A DNA stretch of 64,000 nucleotides from Gammaproteobacteria bacterium (GCA_026706935.1 JAPOXV010000026.1:587721-651720); one strand, 5' to 3'. Positions 15,523 through 24,753 are shown, counted from the stretch's first letter. Notes: generated from the sequence alone by a model not told the origin. A program made the numbers and translations.

Positions 15523-17973
15523 GTGAACGTAATTGTGAAAAAGGAAAGATCTATGGGCTTAACAACTAGAAGTCATCGCGATTGCCGGTTGACATCGCGC
15601 TCGAACCGAGAGCGGTATGTATTACGACCGACGCGGAAACTCAAACCTCGCATAAATCCCAAGTTATGTAGCACGGTTTTCGCATCGTGTGCGCTTGTTC
15701 TTTCCGCACCATTGGCTGCGCAAGAAGATGCAACGACTCAGCCAGTCATCGAAGAGATCATCGTCACGGCGACGAAACGCGCGGAATCCATTCAAGATGT
15801 CCCGATCGCCGTGTCCGCGATCACCGGATACGACCTGTATGCACGTGGGGTCGAGGATCTCTACGGCTTAGCCGAAGTTGCGCCATCGCTTTCGGTATAT
15901 AGCTCCAATAGCACGTCGAACGGCGGAACACTCCGTATCCGCGGCGTCGGCACCACCGGTAACAACCCTGGGCTCGAAGCGGCAGTCGGTACGTTTATAG
16001 ACGGTGTCTATCGATCGAGGGCCGGTCTAGCTTTCAAAGATCTACCGGATATTGCACGTGTCGAGATCTTGCGTGGTCCGCAAGGAACCTTATTCGGCAA
16101 GAATACTGTAGCTGGCGCGGTGAACATCGTAACCAATGCGCCATTATTCGAAACGAGCTTGAGCGGTTCGCTGGGCGTTGACGATAACAATGGTCACAAT
16201 GCCAGTATTACAGGCAATGCCGCATTATCTGACGATGTGGCTGGTCGCGTGTCGTTCGCGACGAGATCGCGAGACGGGTTTTACAACGATGTGAACTCCG
16301 ATAGCGTGTATGACGGTCGTGATCGTTACAACCTTCGAGGTCAGTTGTTATGGCGTCAAAGTGACCAGCTTGACGTGCGCGTCATTGCAGACTACGCCGA
16401 ACGCAACGAATCGTGCTGTCCTGCCGCATTTTGGATTGCTGGTCCCACCAGTGCAGCCGTTGCAGCTCTTGGCGGGGACGTGACGGAATTCCGCATCGGG
16501 AACGACGTTTTCGTCGGTACTAACTACGAACCATACGAAAATGTAGAGGACGCAGGCATTTCTATCGATGCGCTTTGGGAACAGGACTCGGGTTCGCAAT
16601 TCAGATCAATTACGGCGATACGTGATTTTTCAGTCTCACGCGGGCAGGACATCGACTTTACAAGTGCAGACATTCTTCATCCACAAGACTCCGATGAAAC
16701 GTTCCGCAATTTCTCCCAAGAGTTTCAATTTTTCGGTGAGACCGACAACATGGATTGGCTTGTTGGTGCGTATTTCTACACTGAAGATCTTGAATCTGAT
16801 GAATACATCGTGTTATCGACTAACGGTGGTAATTACATCGGGGCTCTGTTCGGCAATCCTGCCATTGCCCCGCTTTTCATGGGTGATCCCGCCGGACGCG
16901 GTGTTCCTGGTCAAGGCTATGACGCGGTTTATTTCAGCGATACACGCGGATGGGCGTTGTTCACGCATGACGTCTGGCACGTAAAACCTACTTTAGACGT
17001 GACGTTCGGGCTTCGTTACTCGTGGGAGGAAAAAGATGCAGGTGCGGTCATCAATGGTGCGCCGTACGGCGAACTGATCAACGACCCATTTTGTGATACG
17101 TTTGGCTCGATTTCAGCGTTCTTTTCACTCTGTGATAACTTGAGCTGGAACAATATTGAGGCGGAAAGTGCGCTGACTGGTACGTTGAAAGCCGCGTTTG
17201 AAGTAAACGACAACGTTATGAGCTATGCGAGTTATTCTCGGGGGTACAAGGCCGGAGGATTCAATCTCGACCAAGAGGCTGTGGGCAACCGAGATGCAAA
17301 CGGTAACTTTGTTGACCAAAGTCGATTCGACCCGGAGACTTCGGATTCGCTTGAGTTGGGTGTCAAAATGCGTACATTAAGCGGTCGCATGACGGTCAAC
17401 AGCGCGCTATTTCGAACCAGTTTCAGCGATTTCCAGCTCAACACATTTACAGGACTTGGATTTACAGTGGGTAACGTTAAAGAGGTAACGTCGACGGGGA
17501 TCGAAGTCGAGTCGTCGTTGTTACTAGGTGGCGGTATATCTGCGAATTTTGGCGTGACATATGCAAACGCGCTTTATGGCAAGGATCTCGCTGTGAACAA
17601 CTCGCATATTGCGCGCAAACGATTGACGCAATCGCCGCCATTGCAGAGTAGCGCTGCGCTTGTGGTGAATCGGGAGATAGGGAACACGGGTTGGCGTTGG
17701 ATTGGCAACGTAAATTGGTCGTTCATCGACAAAGTCAACACGGGATCAGATTTGGATCCCGAGAAGGTCCGTGACGCTTTCAGTTTGATCAATATTCAAG
17801 CGGGTGTTGAGAGAGCTGATGGTCGCTACGAGATTATGCTGACGGGTCGAAATGTCACGGACAAGCGGGTTAATATGCTCGTGTTCGACTCGGTTTTCCA
17901 ACGAGGCAGTTGGCACACGTTTGTTAACCCTCCACGTGTGATCGGCCTTTCGGTTAGAGCTAACTTACTGTAA
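15523..17973 (+). CDS. TonB-dependent outer-membrane receptor
   Basis: An 816-codon receptor. After a basic N-terminal stretch a hydrophobic segment ending SAPLAAQ is the likely signal peptide (about residues 47-66). Either GTG 15523 or the ATG at 15553 could start it. EEIIVTATKRAESIQDVPIAV is the TonB box and start of the plug domain. LRIRGVG and RVEILRGPQGTLFGKN follow in the plug, then the 22-strand barrel. The C-terminus VIGLSVRANLL ends in a hydrophobic residue, as barrel-assembly signals do. The type resembles receptors used for non-siderophore substrates in marine gammaproteobacteria, but the ligand is not predictable. It is transcribed against its neighbours and separates gcvH from gcvT. 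Confidence 0.93.
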   Translation: MNVIVKKERSMGLTTRSHRDCRLTSRSNRERYVLRPTRKLKPRINPKLCSTVFASCALVLSAPLAAQEDATTQPVIEEIIVTATKRAESIQDVPIAVSAITGYDLYARGVEDLYGLAEVAPSLSVYSSNSTSNGGTLRIRGVGTTGNNPGLEAAVGTFIDGVYRSRAGLAFKDLPDIARVEILRGPQGTLFGKNTVAGAVNIVTNAPLFETSLSGSLGVDDNNGHNASITGNAALSDDVAGRVSFATRSRDGFYNDVNSDSVYDGRDRYNLRGQLLWRQSDQLDVRVIADYAERNESCCPAAFWIAGPTSAAVAALGGDVTEFRIGNDVFVGTNYEPYENVEDAGISIDALWEQDSGSQFRSITAIRDFSVSRGQDIDFTSADILHPQDSDETFRNFSQEFQFFGETDNMDWLVGAYFYTEDLESDEYIVLSTNGGNYIGALFGNPAIAPLFMGDPAGRGVPGQGYDAVYFSDTRGWALFTHDVWHVKPTLDVTFGLRYSWEEKDAGAVINGAPYGELINDPFCDTFGSISAFFSLCDNLSWNNIEAESALTGTLKAAFEVNDNVMSYASYSRGYKAGGFNLDQEAVGNRDANGNFVDQSRFDPETSDSLELGVKMRTLSGRMTVNSALFRTSFSDFQLNTFTGLGFTVGNVKEVTSTGIEVESSLLLGGGISANFGVTYANALYGKDLAVNNSHIARKRLTQSPPLQSSAALVVNREIGNTGWRWIGNVNWSFIDKVNTGSDLDPEKVRDAFSLINIQAGVERADGRYEIMLTGRNVTDKRVNMLVFDSVFQRGSWHTFVNPPRVIGLSVRANLL

Positions 17974-17986
17974 TGCATGTATAGTG

Positions 17987-18035
17987 GCGACGCGTCCGCC
18001 ATGGCGCGTCGCTGCTTCGAGCATGTTTAATGCTC
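17987..18035 (+). terminator. Two hairpins after the TonB-dependent receptor
   Basis: GCGACGCG (17987-17994) pairs perfectly with CGCGTCGC (18005-18012). A second stem, GAGCAT (18019-18024) with ATGCTC (18030-18035), follows at once. They begin 13 bases after the receptor stop and are likely to end its transcript. There is no long T-run, so intrinsic termination would be weak; the hairpins may mainly protect the RNA end. Confidence 0.5.
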
Positions 18036-18413
18036 CCGCGACATTTGAGCGTTGTGCCTAGCCTAAGCGGCGTAGTTCGCTATTTGTCAGTCGTATTTCG
18101 CTGACCAGTACCGTTGCGAGATAGCGAATCGGATACTGAAAGATCGAACAGACGCCAGAGAAGCGTGCGGTCATCGTAGAAACTTGGGCCAGAATGCATT
18201 CGACGAACTTGATGCTGAAGCTTGCGGATTTCAAAATTGTCAGACACACAAAATTCGAACCAACCGTACTTACGTGTTGGCAACTAATAAGACGAATAGG
18301 AGTAATTTCATCGGAGACCGGCTCGAAGAAACCCGTTCAAAGAACGGGATAGATTTAGAGGAGCCTTAGTCTATAGACGCAGAACTACCCTTGGGTATTG
18401 GCATCCGAACTCA
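18036..18413. other. Intergenic stretch between receptor terminator and gcvT
   Basis: About 380 bases in which I see no gene I can support; short open frames on both strands match nothing recognisable. It is one of the two flanks of the segment that interrupts the glycine cleavage genes, so it could hold remnants of the insertion. Confidence 0.35.
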
Positions 18414-19469
18414 TTAGCTTCCGCGAATGAACGGTAGTCGCACTATATTCGCAGCAATTTGTCGTTGTCGCACTTCAACGTGACACATGCCACGTGCTTC
18501 TTGAGGCACGCGCGCTAACGCGATCCCTTGTTTAAGCGACGGGGAAAACGTACCGCTTGTGACGACGCCATCGCCTGCGCTCGTTGCCACCACGAAACCT
18601 TCTCGCGGTATTCCACGTTCAATTAGTTTTAGTCCCACGAGCTTTTTTGGTACGCGCTCGTTGCGCATAGGTTCAATCGCTACTCGACCTATAAAGTTGC
18701 GATCGACGTCGCCCCAATCTATCGTCCATGCGACGCGACATTCAAACGGGTTCGTGTCGTCGTTCATATCGTGACCATAGAGATTTAATCCGGCTTCCAG
18801 ACGAAGTGAATCCCGAGCCCCAAGTCCAACGGGTTGGACACCGATCGAAACTAAGCGCGACCATAGGTCAACTGCAACATCCGGGGGACAAATAACTTCG
18901 ACACCATCCTCGCCAGTGTAGCCAGTTCTCGCGATAAAGTAATCCGCATGCTCGATGAATTGGAACGGTTCGAGTTCGGTCAACTCGCTCAGTTCAAGCA
19001 ACGCACTAACTCGTTCAACGGCTTGAGGACCTTGTATGGCTATGATGCAGAGCTCCGAGCAATGATGCGCACAGCTGGTTACATTTAGTTCGTCTTCGCA
19101 AAGCGCTATCCAGTCAAGGTCCTTCTTGGTCGTACCGGCGTTAACGACGAGTCGGTAGCTGTTCTTTCGACGATACACGATAAGGTCGTCGACGATTCCG
19201 CCGCGCTCGTTCAACATCAGTGTGTACGCCGCACATCCGACGTCTAGGTTTGACACATCACAGACGAGTAAACGTCGGAGTAACCGTTCCTGATCTCGTC
19301 CTTCGATATCAACGACAGCCATGTGAGAAACATCGAAGCAACCTGCGTGATTGCGGACGGCGTGATGCTCCTCGAGCTGGGAACCGTAATGAACAGGCAT
19401 TTCCCATCCAGCAAACTCAATGAATCGTGCGCCCGCTTCGGCATGTAATGGCGCCAATGGAGTTTTCAC
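18414..19469 (-). CDS. gcvT: Aminomethyltransferase, glycine cleavage T protein
   Basis: A 351-residue folate enzyme. The N-terminus (TPLAPLHAEAGARFIEFAGW, then EMPVHYGSQLEEH) and VSHMAVVDIEG are typical of GcvT, and RTGYTGEDGVEV is the central folate-binding signature. It transfers the C1 group from the aminomethyl-lipoyl arm of GcvH to tetrahydrofolate and releases ammonia. Its ATG overlaps the ubiH stop by four bases, so it is the last gene of pepP-ubiH-gcvT. In E. coli the same group continues straight into gcvH and gcvP. Here gcvH lies 4.4 kb further on, beyond the receptor and the toxin remnants. Confidence 0.96.
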   Translation of the reverse strand: MKTPLAPLHAEAGARFIEFAGWEMPVHYGSQLEEHHAVRNHAGCFDVSHMAVVDIEGRDQERLLRRLLVCDVSNLDVGCAAYTLMLNERGGIVDDLIVYRRKNSYRLVVNAGTTKKDLDWIALCEDELNVTSCAHHCSELCIIAIQGPQAVERVSALLELSELTELEPFQFIEHADYFIARTGYTGEDGVEVICPPDVAVDLWSRLVSIGVQPVGLGARDSLRLEAGLNLYGHDMNDDTNPFECRVAWTIDWGDVDRNFIGRVAIEPMRNERVPKKLVGLKLIERGIPREGFVVATSAGDGVVTSGTFSPSLKQGIALARVPQEARGMCHVEVRQRQIAANIVRLPFIRGS

Positions 19470-20647
19470 AACACACTCGCCACGCGTCCGATACCCATCG
19501 CTTCTCGAATTAACTGACGTTTTAGACCTTTGTTGTCATTAACCCATCGTACGCCCATATTTCGGATCAATCGCATGTACGGAGACTCTTGGGCATATAT
19601 GCTGGAGAAGAACGTCATTAGTTGCACCATCGTTGCTGCACGCAACTTCCTTTTAGCGTTAAACGTGCGCCACAAATTGGGGTTATTAATTCGAGGCGGT
19701 CGTTCACATAGCACAGCTTCAACGGCACGAACGTCTTCTAGTCCCAGGTTCACGCCTTGTCCAGCGAGGGGATGTAGGGTGTGAGCGGCGTCGCCTAGGA
19801 TCAACACCCATGGCAATGGATTGAAGTCAGCAATCAAGCGTTGACGCAGCGGAAAGCTCAAGCGTTGGTCGACATCTGTAACCGTACCAACAACGTGCTC
19901 GCACGCTTGATTAAGGCTTCCTCTAAATTCGGAATCTGGGAGCTCCATTGTTGCGGCTACGACATCCATAGGAAGACTCCAAATGAGTGAGAGCATATTT
20001 GGTTCGGCGAGCGGCAGTAATGCGAGCGGTGTTGGTCCGAACACCTGCCAAGCAGAGTTTTGGTGTTTGGTATCCGTCTTAACGATCGTGGCGATGGCTC
20101 GCGCTTGAAGGTCTTGGTCGATCTCGAACGAACTGCCCAACAGCTGGCATGTGCTTGACGTCGACCCCTCTGCGACGATGAGAAGCTCAGTTTGTACATC
20201 ACCGATGCTGTCAATTTCAAGTGAGCGTACATGCGGGTCCACAGCGGTAACACGCGCATCTAAGTTCATCTCTAATCCGTCGTGTCGCCGCGATTTGAGA
20301 GCGGTTGTGATACCTTTGTTTTCGTAAACGAATGCGAGATGCGGTTCATCCACCTCGTTAGCTGTCATCGTGATCGATGAACTGCCATCGCTCTCCCAGA
20401 CGTGCATACGGTCGATACTGCCTTTTTGCGACGGCAGGTCGACTCCAAATTCCTGCAACTGTTGCGTAGCAACAGGAGAAAGAGCTACCGTTCGGATGTC
20501 TGCACCCAGTTGCCCTGTCGTATTAGGAGACTGTTCGCGATCAACGATAAGCGTCTTGTAACCTCGATTCGCGAACGTGTGGGCCGCAGCTAGCCCAGTG
20601 ATACCAGCGCCGCTTACGACAACATCGTAAGTCAAAGTCGATGTCAA
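19466..20647 (-). CDS. ubiH: UbiH/UbiF/COQ6-family FAD-dependent ubiquinone-biosynthesis hydroxylase
   Basis: A 393-residue flavoprotein monooxygenase. VVSGAGITGLAAAHTFANRG near residues 9-28 is the FAD Rossmann motif, and LILGDAAHTLHPLAGQGVNL near residue 280 is the second FAD (GD) motif that defines the UbiH/COQ6 group. These enzymes hydroxylate the ubiquinone ring precursor. The gene lies between pepP and gcvT, overlapping each by four bases. E. coli has two such genes (ubiH and ubiI) at this place and only one is present here, so the exact ring position it modifies is uncertain. Confidence 0.88.
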   Translation of the reverse strand: MTSTLTYDVVVSGAGITGLAAAHTFANRGYKTLIVDREQSPNTTGQLGADIRTVALSPVATQQLQEFGVDLPSQKGSIDRMHVWESDGSSSITMTANEVDEPHLAFVYENKGITTALKSRRHDGLEMNLDARVTAVDPHVRSLEIDSIGDVQTELLIVAEGSTSSTCQLLGSSFEIDQDLQARAIATIVKTDTKHQNSAWQVFGPTPLALLPLAEPNMLSLIWSLPMDVVAATMELPDSEFRGSLNQACEHVVGTVTDVDQRLSFPLRQRLIADFNPLPWVLILGDAAHTLHPLAGQGVNLGLEDVRAVEAVLCERPPRINNPNLWRTFNAKRKLRAATMVQLMTFFSSIYAQESPYMRLIRNMGVRWVNDNKGLKRQLIREAMGIGRVASVL

Positions 20648-21981
20648 CTGGCCATTAGCGATTCAACGTCATCCGCAAACTTAGGCGCGTTTGCGGACAA
20701 GACGCAGTTGCCATTCTCGGTCACCACGACGTCATCCTCGACTCGGATTCCAATATTGTGCCACTTCGAATCAAGATTCGGCATCGTTTCGGCATTGCCG
20801 AAGTACAAACCCGGTTCAACGGTTAACACCATACCCGGTTCGAGAGTCCGCGGTTCACCATCAATTTCTCGTTTGCCGACGTCGTGTACATCAAGTCCGA
20901 GGAAATGAGAACAGCGGTGGACTGTAAACGGCTTGGCTAGCTCGTTTTCGAGGACTTCGTCAAGTGTGCCTTTTAGTATGCCGAGATCAATGAGCCCTTG
21001 TGCGAGGACTTGCGTAGATGTGTTATGGGGATCTGTGAATGAGTGACCCGTTCTAACTTGGTCGATCGCTGCGAGTTGAGCGCTGAGCACGAGCTCGTAG
21101 ATTTCACGCTGAGGGTGTGTGAAGCGCCCGTTCGCTGGAAATGTTCTAGTGATATCGGACGCGTAGTACTGATATTCACATCCCGCGTCTATGAGGATTA
21201 GATCGCCGTCTTCGATTGTTCGGTCGTTCTGAATATAGTGCATGATGCACGCATTTGGTCCACTCGCCACGATTGATGGATATGCGGTGAATCGTGCACC
21301 GCGCAGTGCGAACTCGTGCTGTAACTCGGATTCAAGTGCTAGTTCAGATATACCAGGATTGCAGTACCGCATCGCACGTTGATGTGCCGCGGCAGAGATA
21401 TTTGCCGCTTCTTGCATGGTCTCAATTTCGGTATCTGATTTGATGAGGCGGAGTTCGTGAAGTGTGTCTTCCAGTTCCACACGTTGTTGCGGAGGCGCGA
21501 GCCCTGACTCTTTCATCGTTTTCAACCACAGATCAACCTGGTGAGAGGTCTCAACGTCCTGATCGACGTGCAACACGTCTCGACCATCAATCAAATTGGG
21601 AATAACCTCGCTGAATTCCTCGACGGTAAACCCATTCTCGATCCCGAGCGTCTCCTTGACTCGTTCGGCGCCGAGTCGGCGACCATTCCATTGTTCGGCA
21701 GCGACATCGCGAGCGCGTACGAACAACGCTTCTTCCATAGTTGGGTGACCAGGCGCTAACACTAGTAAGCCGTCCGGTTCGTGAAAACCTGTTAGATAGA
21801 CAAAATCGCTGTGTGGTCTGAAAAGGTACTCGACGTCAGAGTTCCGGCGTTTCTCACCCGTAGCGAATACCAGCGCAACGCTTTCGGGTCCGATTGAAGC
21901 CATGAACCGTTGGCGTCTGCGGCTGTATTCGCGGATTTGTATTAAGTTGTGCATCAGGATTCGATACGGACGGTCAGGCAA
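20644..21981 (-). CDS. pepP: Xaa-Pro aminopeptidase P
   Basis: A 445-residue M24B metallopeptidase. The N-terminal creatinase-like domain contains FRPHSDFVYLTGFHEPDG. The catalytic pita-bread domain shows LILIDAGCEYQYYASDITRT (two metal aspartates), HRCSHFLGLDVHDVG (histidines) and GMVLTVEPGLY (glutamate). It removes N-terminal residues ahead of proline. The start may be the ATG at 21981 or the one at 21954 (MHNLIQIREYSRRRQ), which matches the usual PepP N-terminus better. It leads the pepP-ubiH-gcvT operon and is divergent from the zapA genes. Confidence 0.94.
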   Translation of the reverse strand: MPDRPYRILMHNLIQIREYSRRRQRFMASIGPESVALVFATGEKRRNSDVEYLFRPHSDFVYLTGFHEPDGLLVLAPGHPTMEEALFVRARDVAAEQWNGRRLGAERVKETLGIENGFTVEEFSEVIPNLIDGRDVLHVDQDVETSHQVDLWLKTMKESGLAPPQQRVELEDTLHELRLIKSDTEIETMQEAANISAAAHQRAMRYCNPGISELALESELQHEFALRGARFTAYPSIVASGPNACIMHYIQNDRTIEDGDLILIDAGCEYQYYASDITRTFPANGRFTHPQREIYELVLSAQLAAIDQVRTGHSFTDPHNTSTQVLAQGLIDLGILKGTLDEVLENELAKPFTVHRCSHFLGLDVHDVGKREIDGEPRTLEPGMVLTVEPGLYFGNAETMPNLDSKWHNIGIRVEDDVVVTENGNCVLSANAPKFADDVESLMAS

Positions 21982-22055
21982 TTATCGAATCCAATTCGCA
22001 AATTCCCGAGAGGAAGACCATTACAATCGAAGTAGACGGAAAGTCCCGGTAGACA

Positions 22056-22262
22056 ATGGAAGAGCAACTTATCCAACTTGAGAAAGTGATAGAGAGACTC
22101 GCAGATCGCGTTTCGTCAACGCAAGAGCAACATCAACGGCTAGTAGACGAGAAGGCAAAGTGGGCAAAGGAACGGGCGGCATTAAAGGCCAGGTGCGATG
22201 CGGCTTGCGCTCGTATTGAAACGCTCATCGAGCAACTCCAGACGTCGACGGCACAAAGCTAG
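22056..22262 (+). CDS. Small coiled-coil protein of the TIGR02449 type, upstream of zapA
   Basis: A 68-residue protein with continuous heptad character from about residue 3 to 62 (EEQLIQLEKVIERLADRV, then further helical segments), so it is predicted to be one long coiled coil. Proteins of this family are commonly encoded just before zapA in gammaproteobacteria and are thought to be related to ZapB-like division factors. It ends nine bases before the zapA GTG start. The function has not been established in general; a role with the Z-ring is inferred from position. Confidence 0.8.
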   Translation: MEEQLIQLEKVIERLADRVSSTQEQHQRLVDEKAKWAKERAALKARCDAACARIETLIEQLQTSTAQS

Positions 22263-22270
22263 AGAAGCCG

Positions 22271-22579
22271 GTGTCAGAGGAAACGATCCAAGTCGAGCTA
22301 TCGATACTTGGTCGAACATTTGGACTTACGTGCACCCCTAGTCTAGAGAAAGTTCTGGTACAAGCGGCCGAAAAGCTTGATGCGGATTTGCGAGCTGATT
22401 TGGGTGAAGGCCAAATATCGGCCAAAACTATGCTCGATCACTTACTCGCAGTCACGTTGGAGTACTTGTGCGACGAAATATCGGACGCCGCTAACCAAGA
22501 ACGAGAGGCGATGACTCGACGAATCGAAGCGGCGACAAGCAGACTCCAAGAAATTGATGTCGCACTTTCTGATCAGTAG
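22271..22579 (+). CDS. zapA: Cell division protein ZapA
   Basis: A 102-residue protein starting at GTG. The N-terminal strand-helix head (VELSILGRTFGLTC, then EKVLVQAAEKLDADLR) and the long C-terminal helix (DEISDAANQEREAMTRRIEA) match ZapA, which bundles FtsZ filaments. Position also fits: next to pepP on one side and a 6S RNA gene on the other, as in E. coli. Confidence 0.9.
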   Translation: MSEETIQVELSILGRTFGLTCTPSLEKVLVQAAEKLDADLRADLGEGQISAKTMLDHLLAVTLEYLCDEISDAANQEREAMTRRIEAATSRLQEIDVALSDQ

Positions 22580-22593
22580 GTCTTAGTTAGGCT

Positions 22594-22602
22594 TGCTATA
22601 CT
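22594..22602 (+). promoter_or_regulatory. Extended -10 promoter of the 6S RNA gene
   Basis: TGCTATACT contains an extended -10 element (TGn followed by TATACT at 22597-22602), seven bases before the predicted 5' end of the 6S RNA at about 22609. No clear -35 hexamer is seen, which extended -10 promoters tolerate. Confidence 0.6.
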
Positions 22603-22608
22603 TTTTTT

Positions 22609-22773
22609 ACCGGGGTTATCACCGGCTGGTTTAGCACCGAACCGTATTTAAAAATTCGGAGCAATCGCTGGTTTTGTCGGTGTGCATGCCCTTAGGGGAA
22701 GCCTAATGATGCGATCGGATTCTCCACCTGTTACCTATCGGTTCAGGATCGGATCAGTCGTGATATCCCGGTG
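22609..22773 (+). ncRNA. ssrS: 6S RNA
   Basis: The 5' end ACCGGGGTTATCAC pairs with the 3' end GTGATATCCCGGT near 22760-22772, closing the long rod typical of 6S RNA. The internal segment GTGCATGCCC followed by GGGGAAGCCTAA closely parallels the E. coli 6S segment with GAGCATGCTC and GAGAAGCCTTAA. The gene lies between zapA and the 5-formyl-THF cyclo-ligase gene, the same position as ssrS in E. coli, and is about 165 bases long. 6S RNA mimics an open promoter and sequesters sigma70 RNA polymerase in stationary phase. The exact ends are estimated from the pairing. Confidence 0.9.
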
Positions 22774-22799
22774 ACCCATGTCCGATTTATGCGCAGATC

Positions 22800-23387
22800 G
22801 TGAGCGTGCGGAATGAACTTCGCAGTGCGCGGCGAGGTCTTTCAGCCGAAAAGCAAAAAGAGCACGCGCTAGCTGTTCGCGAACATCTCCTAGGTTCGAA
22901 TGTGTTTACATCGGCTAGTTGCGTAGCTGTGTATTTCAGTAGCGACGGCGAAGTGGATCTGAGTCCGATCATTGAAAAGCTCCATTTGCTTGGGACTAAG
23001 CTTGTCGCGCCGCGGATTGAAGGCATGGAAATGGAATTCCTGCCATTTGACACCTCTAACACACTTACGGAGAATCGTTGGGGTATTAAGGAACCTGGGG
23101 TTGGAACTCGCGTTGAGAAAGCTGAGATGTCGGTCGCCTTAGTACCGCTCGTTGCCTTCACCGACGACGGCGATCGATTAGGACGTGGCAAAGGGTTCTA
23201 CGATCGTTATTTCAGTGTGGGTGACACTTTGTTGATTGGGATTGGACACGAGATTCAACGAGTTGATTCGATTGAAAGAAAAACATGGGATCGCCGTTTG
23301 GATGCCGTGGTAACCGAGAAAGGCTGGCGGATTTGTACGTCTCGAGCAGTTGCCTGTCTGCAGCAAGCTTGCGGAGATAGCAAATGA
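22800..23387 (+). CDS. fau: 5-formyltetrahydrofolate cyclo-ligase
   Basis: A 195-residue enzyme (YgfA/MTHFS) that converts 5-formyl-THF to 5,10-methenyl-THF with ATP. The N-terminus RNELRSARRGLSAEKQ and the signature DRLGRGKGFYDRYF (about residues 124-137) are diagnostic. It begins with GTG, 27 bases after the 6S RNA, and is probably cotranscribed with it, as in E. coli. It overlaps the following deformylase gene by four bases. Confidence 0.94.
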   Translation: MSVRNELRSARRGLSAEKQKEHALAVREHLLGSNVFTSASCVAVYFSSDGEVDLSPIIEKLHLLGTKLVAPRIEGMEMEFLPFDTSNTLTENRWGIKEPGVGTRVEKAEMSVALVPLVAFTDDGDRLGRGKGFYDRYFSVGDTLLIGIGHEIQRVDSIERKTWDRRLDAVVTEKGWRICTSRAVACLQQACGDSK

Positions 23388-23929
23388 GCGTTCGCAATAT
23401 CTTGACAGTTGGCACTCCGAGTCTCCGGGAACGATCCGAGGAGGTCACCAAGAGTCAGATTCGGTCGCCGATGATACGACGGTTGGTCCGCGACATGACA
23501 GACACGCTTTCAGAGGCGAAAGGTATCGGACTAGCGGCACCACAGATTGGTGAGCAGCTCAGGGTGGTGTTATTCGACGTACCTGAGGATAACGGCTACG
23601 TTAAAGGTGGGGAGAGTCTTGCGCGGACGATCTGCATCAATCCTGTAGTGACTGTACTCGACGGCGAGACAGCGGGATATTGGGAAGGATGTTTGTCGGT
23701 ACCGGGTAAACGAGGTTATGTAGAACGACCTCAGCACATCCGATTGGACTTCATGGATCTTGCTGCTAAATCACGCTCAATGGAATTCGATGGCTTCCTT
23801 TCCACTGTTTGCCAACACGAAATCGATCATCTAGATGGCGTACTCTATATCGACCGTGTGAAGGAACCCGATTTACTGGTTTCTGAGGCAGAATTTAATG
23901 AACACGTTGGAGAAAGCTCAACTGACTAG
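23384..23929 (+). CDS. def: Peptide deformylase
   Basis: A 181-residue metallohydrolase that removes the formyl group from new proteins. All three motifs are present: GIGLAAPQIG (residues 47-56), EGCLSVPG (C103, metal ligand) and QHEIDHLDG (H145 and H149 as ligands, E146 catalytic). The usual def-fmt pairing is absent. It is coupled to the folate cyclo-ligase by an ATGA overlap, so it could be a second deformylase or the relocated main one. Confidence 0.95.
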   Translation: MSVRNILTVGTPSLRERSEEVTKSQIRSPMIRRLVRDMTDTLSEAKGIGLAAPQIGEQLRVVLFDVPEDNGYVKGGESLARTICINPVVTVLDGETAGYWEGCLSVPGKRGYVERPQHIRLDFMDLAAKSRSMEFDGFLSTVCQHEIDHLDGVLYIDRVKEPDLLVSEAEFNEHVGESSTD

Positions 23930-23938
23930 GATGCGTGA

Positions 23939-24685
23939 GTGAGTCAGGATCAATTAAAACAGCAAGTAGCGACAGTAGCCGTTGAATTGGTTCAAGCGTG
24001 GCTCGGTCCTGATGATATATTGGGCGTAGGTACGGGTTCGACAGTGAATTTCTTCATTGACGAACTTGAAAAACAAAGAGTTAGATTGCGAGGTGCTTTT
24101 TCCAGTTCGGATGCATCGACTCGAGCACTTAAAGAAATTGGTATTGAGGTGTTGGACTCAAACAGTGGCGAACGAGCAGTTCTCTATGTTGACGGTGCAG
24201 ATGAAGTCGACACGGAGGGAGCGCTCATCAAAGGGGCTGGTGGCGCGCATACTCGCGAAAAGATAGTGGCATCACTTAGTGAGAGTTTTATTTGTCTTGT
24301 TGACGAGTCAAAAGTCGTTGAACGTTTGGGTTTGGGTGATTTCCCTTTGCCTGTGGAGGTGATCCCCATGGCGAAGGCACTTGTTGAAGCTCAAATTGCA
24401 CAGCTAGGCGGCGTTCCTCTGGAACGAGAGGGGTTTAGAACCGACAATGGCAACTTAATCCTTGACGTAGAAGAGCTTGATCTCAGTGATCCGGAAAGTG
24501 TCGAACGGCGACTTAACAACATCCCTGGCGTGGTTGAGAACGGCATTTTTTCGGGAAGCCGACCGTCGGTAACACTAGTTGGACACGATTGTGGTGTTGA
24601 GTTACGTTGCACTGAATCGATACGTCAACGACATGCGTCGAAGTGGAATGCAATTGATGTTTGCTGCGAGACGTTGTTGAACTGA
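23939..24685 (+). CDS. rpiA: Ribose-5-phosphate isomerase A
   Basis: A 248-residue pentose phosphate enzyme. GVGTGSTVNFFID, YVDGADEVD and IKGAGGAHTREKIVASL are the RpiA active-site signatures. It interconverts ribose-5-phosphate and ribulose-5-phosphate. It starts with GTG nine bases after def and closes the fau-def-rpiA run; rpiA also lies near this locus in enterobacteria. Confidence 0.96.
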   Translation: MSQDQLKQQVATVAVELVQAWLGPDDILGVGTGSTVNFFIDELEKQRVRLRGAFSSSDASTRALKEIGIEVLDSNSGERAVLYVDGADEVDTEGALIKGAGGAHTREKIVASLSESFICLVDESKVVERLGLGDFPLPVEVIPMAKALVEAQIAQLGGVPLEREGFRTDNGNLILDVEELDLSDPESVERRLNNIPGVVENGIFSGSRPSVTLVGHDCGVELRCTESIRQRHASKWNAIDVCCETLLN

Positions 24686-24753
24686 CCCGTTAACATACAA
24701 ACTCACGGAAATCTGGTTGCGCTCAACCGTAGGATCGTGTCATCCGTGCTTCA

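Noticed and set aside
18058-18369. Three short overlapping open frames after the TonB-dependent receptor
   Set aside because: No similarity I recognise, no clear ribosome sites and frames on both strands overlap; treated as noncoding.
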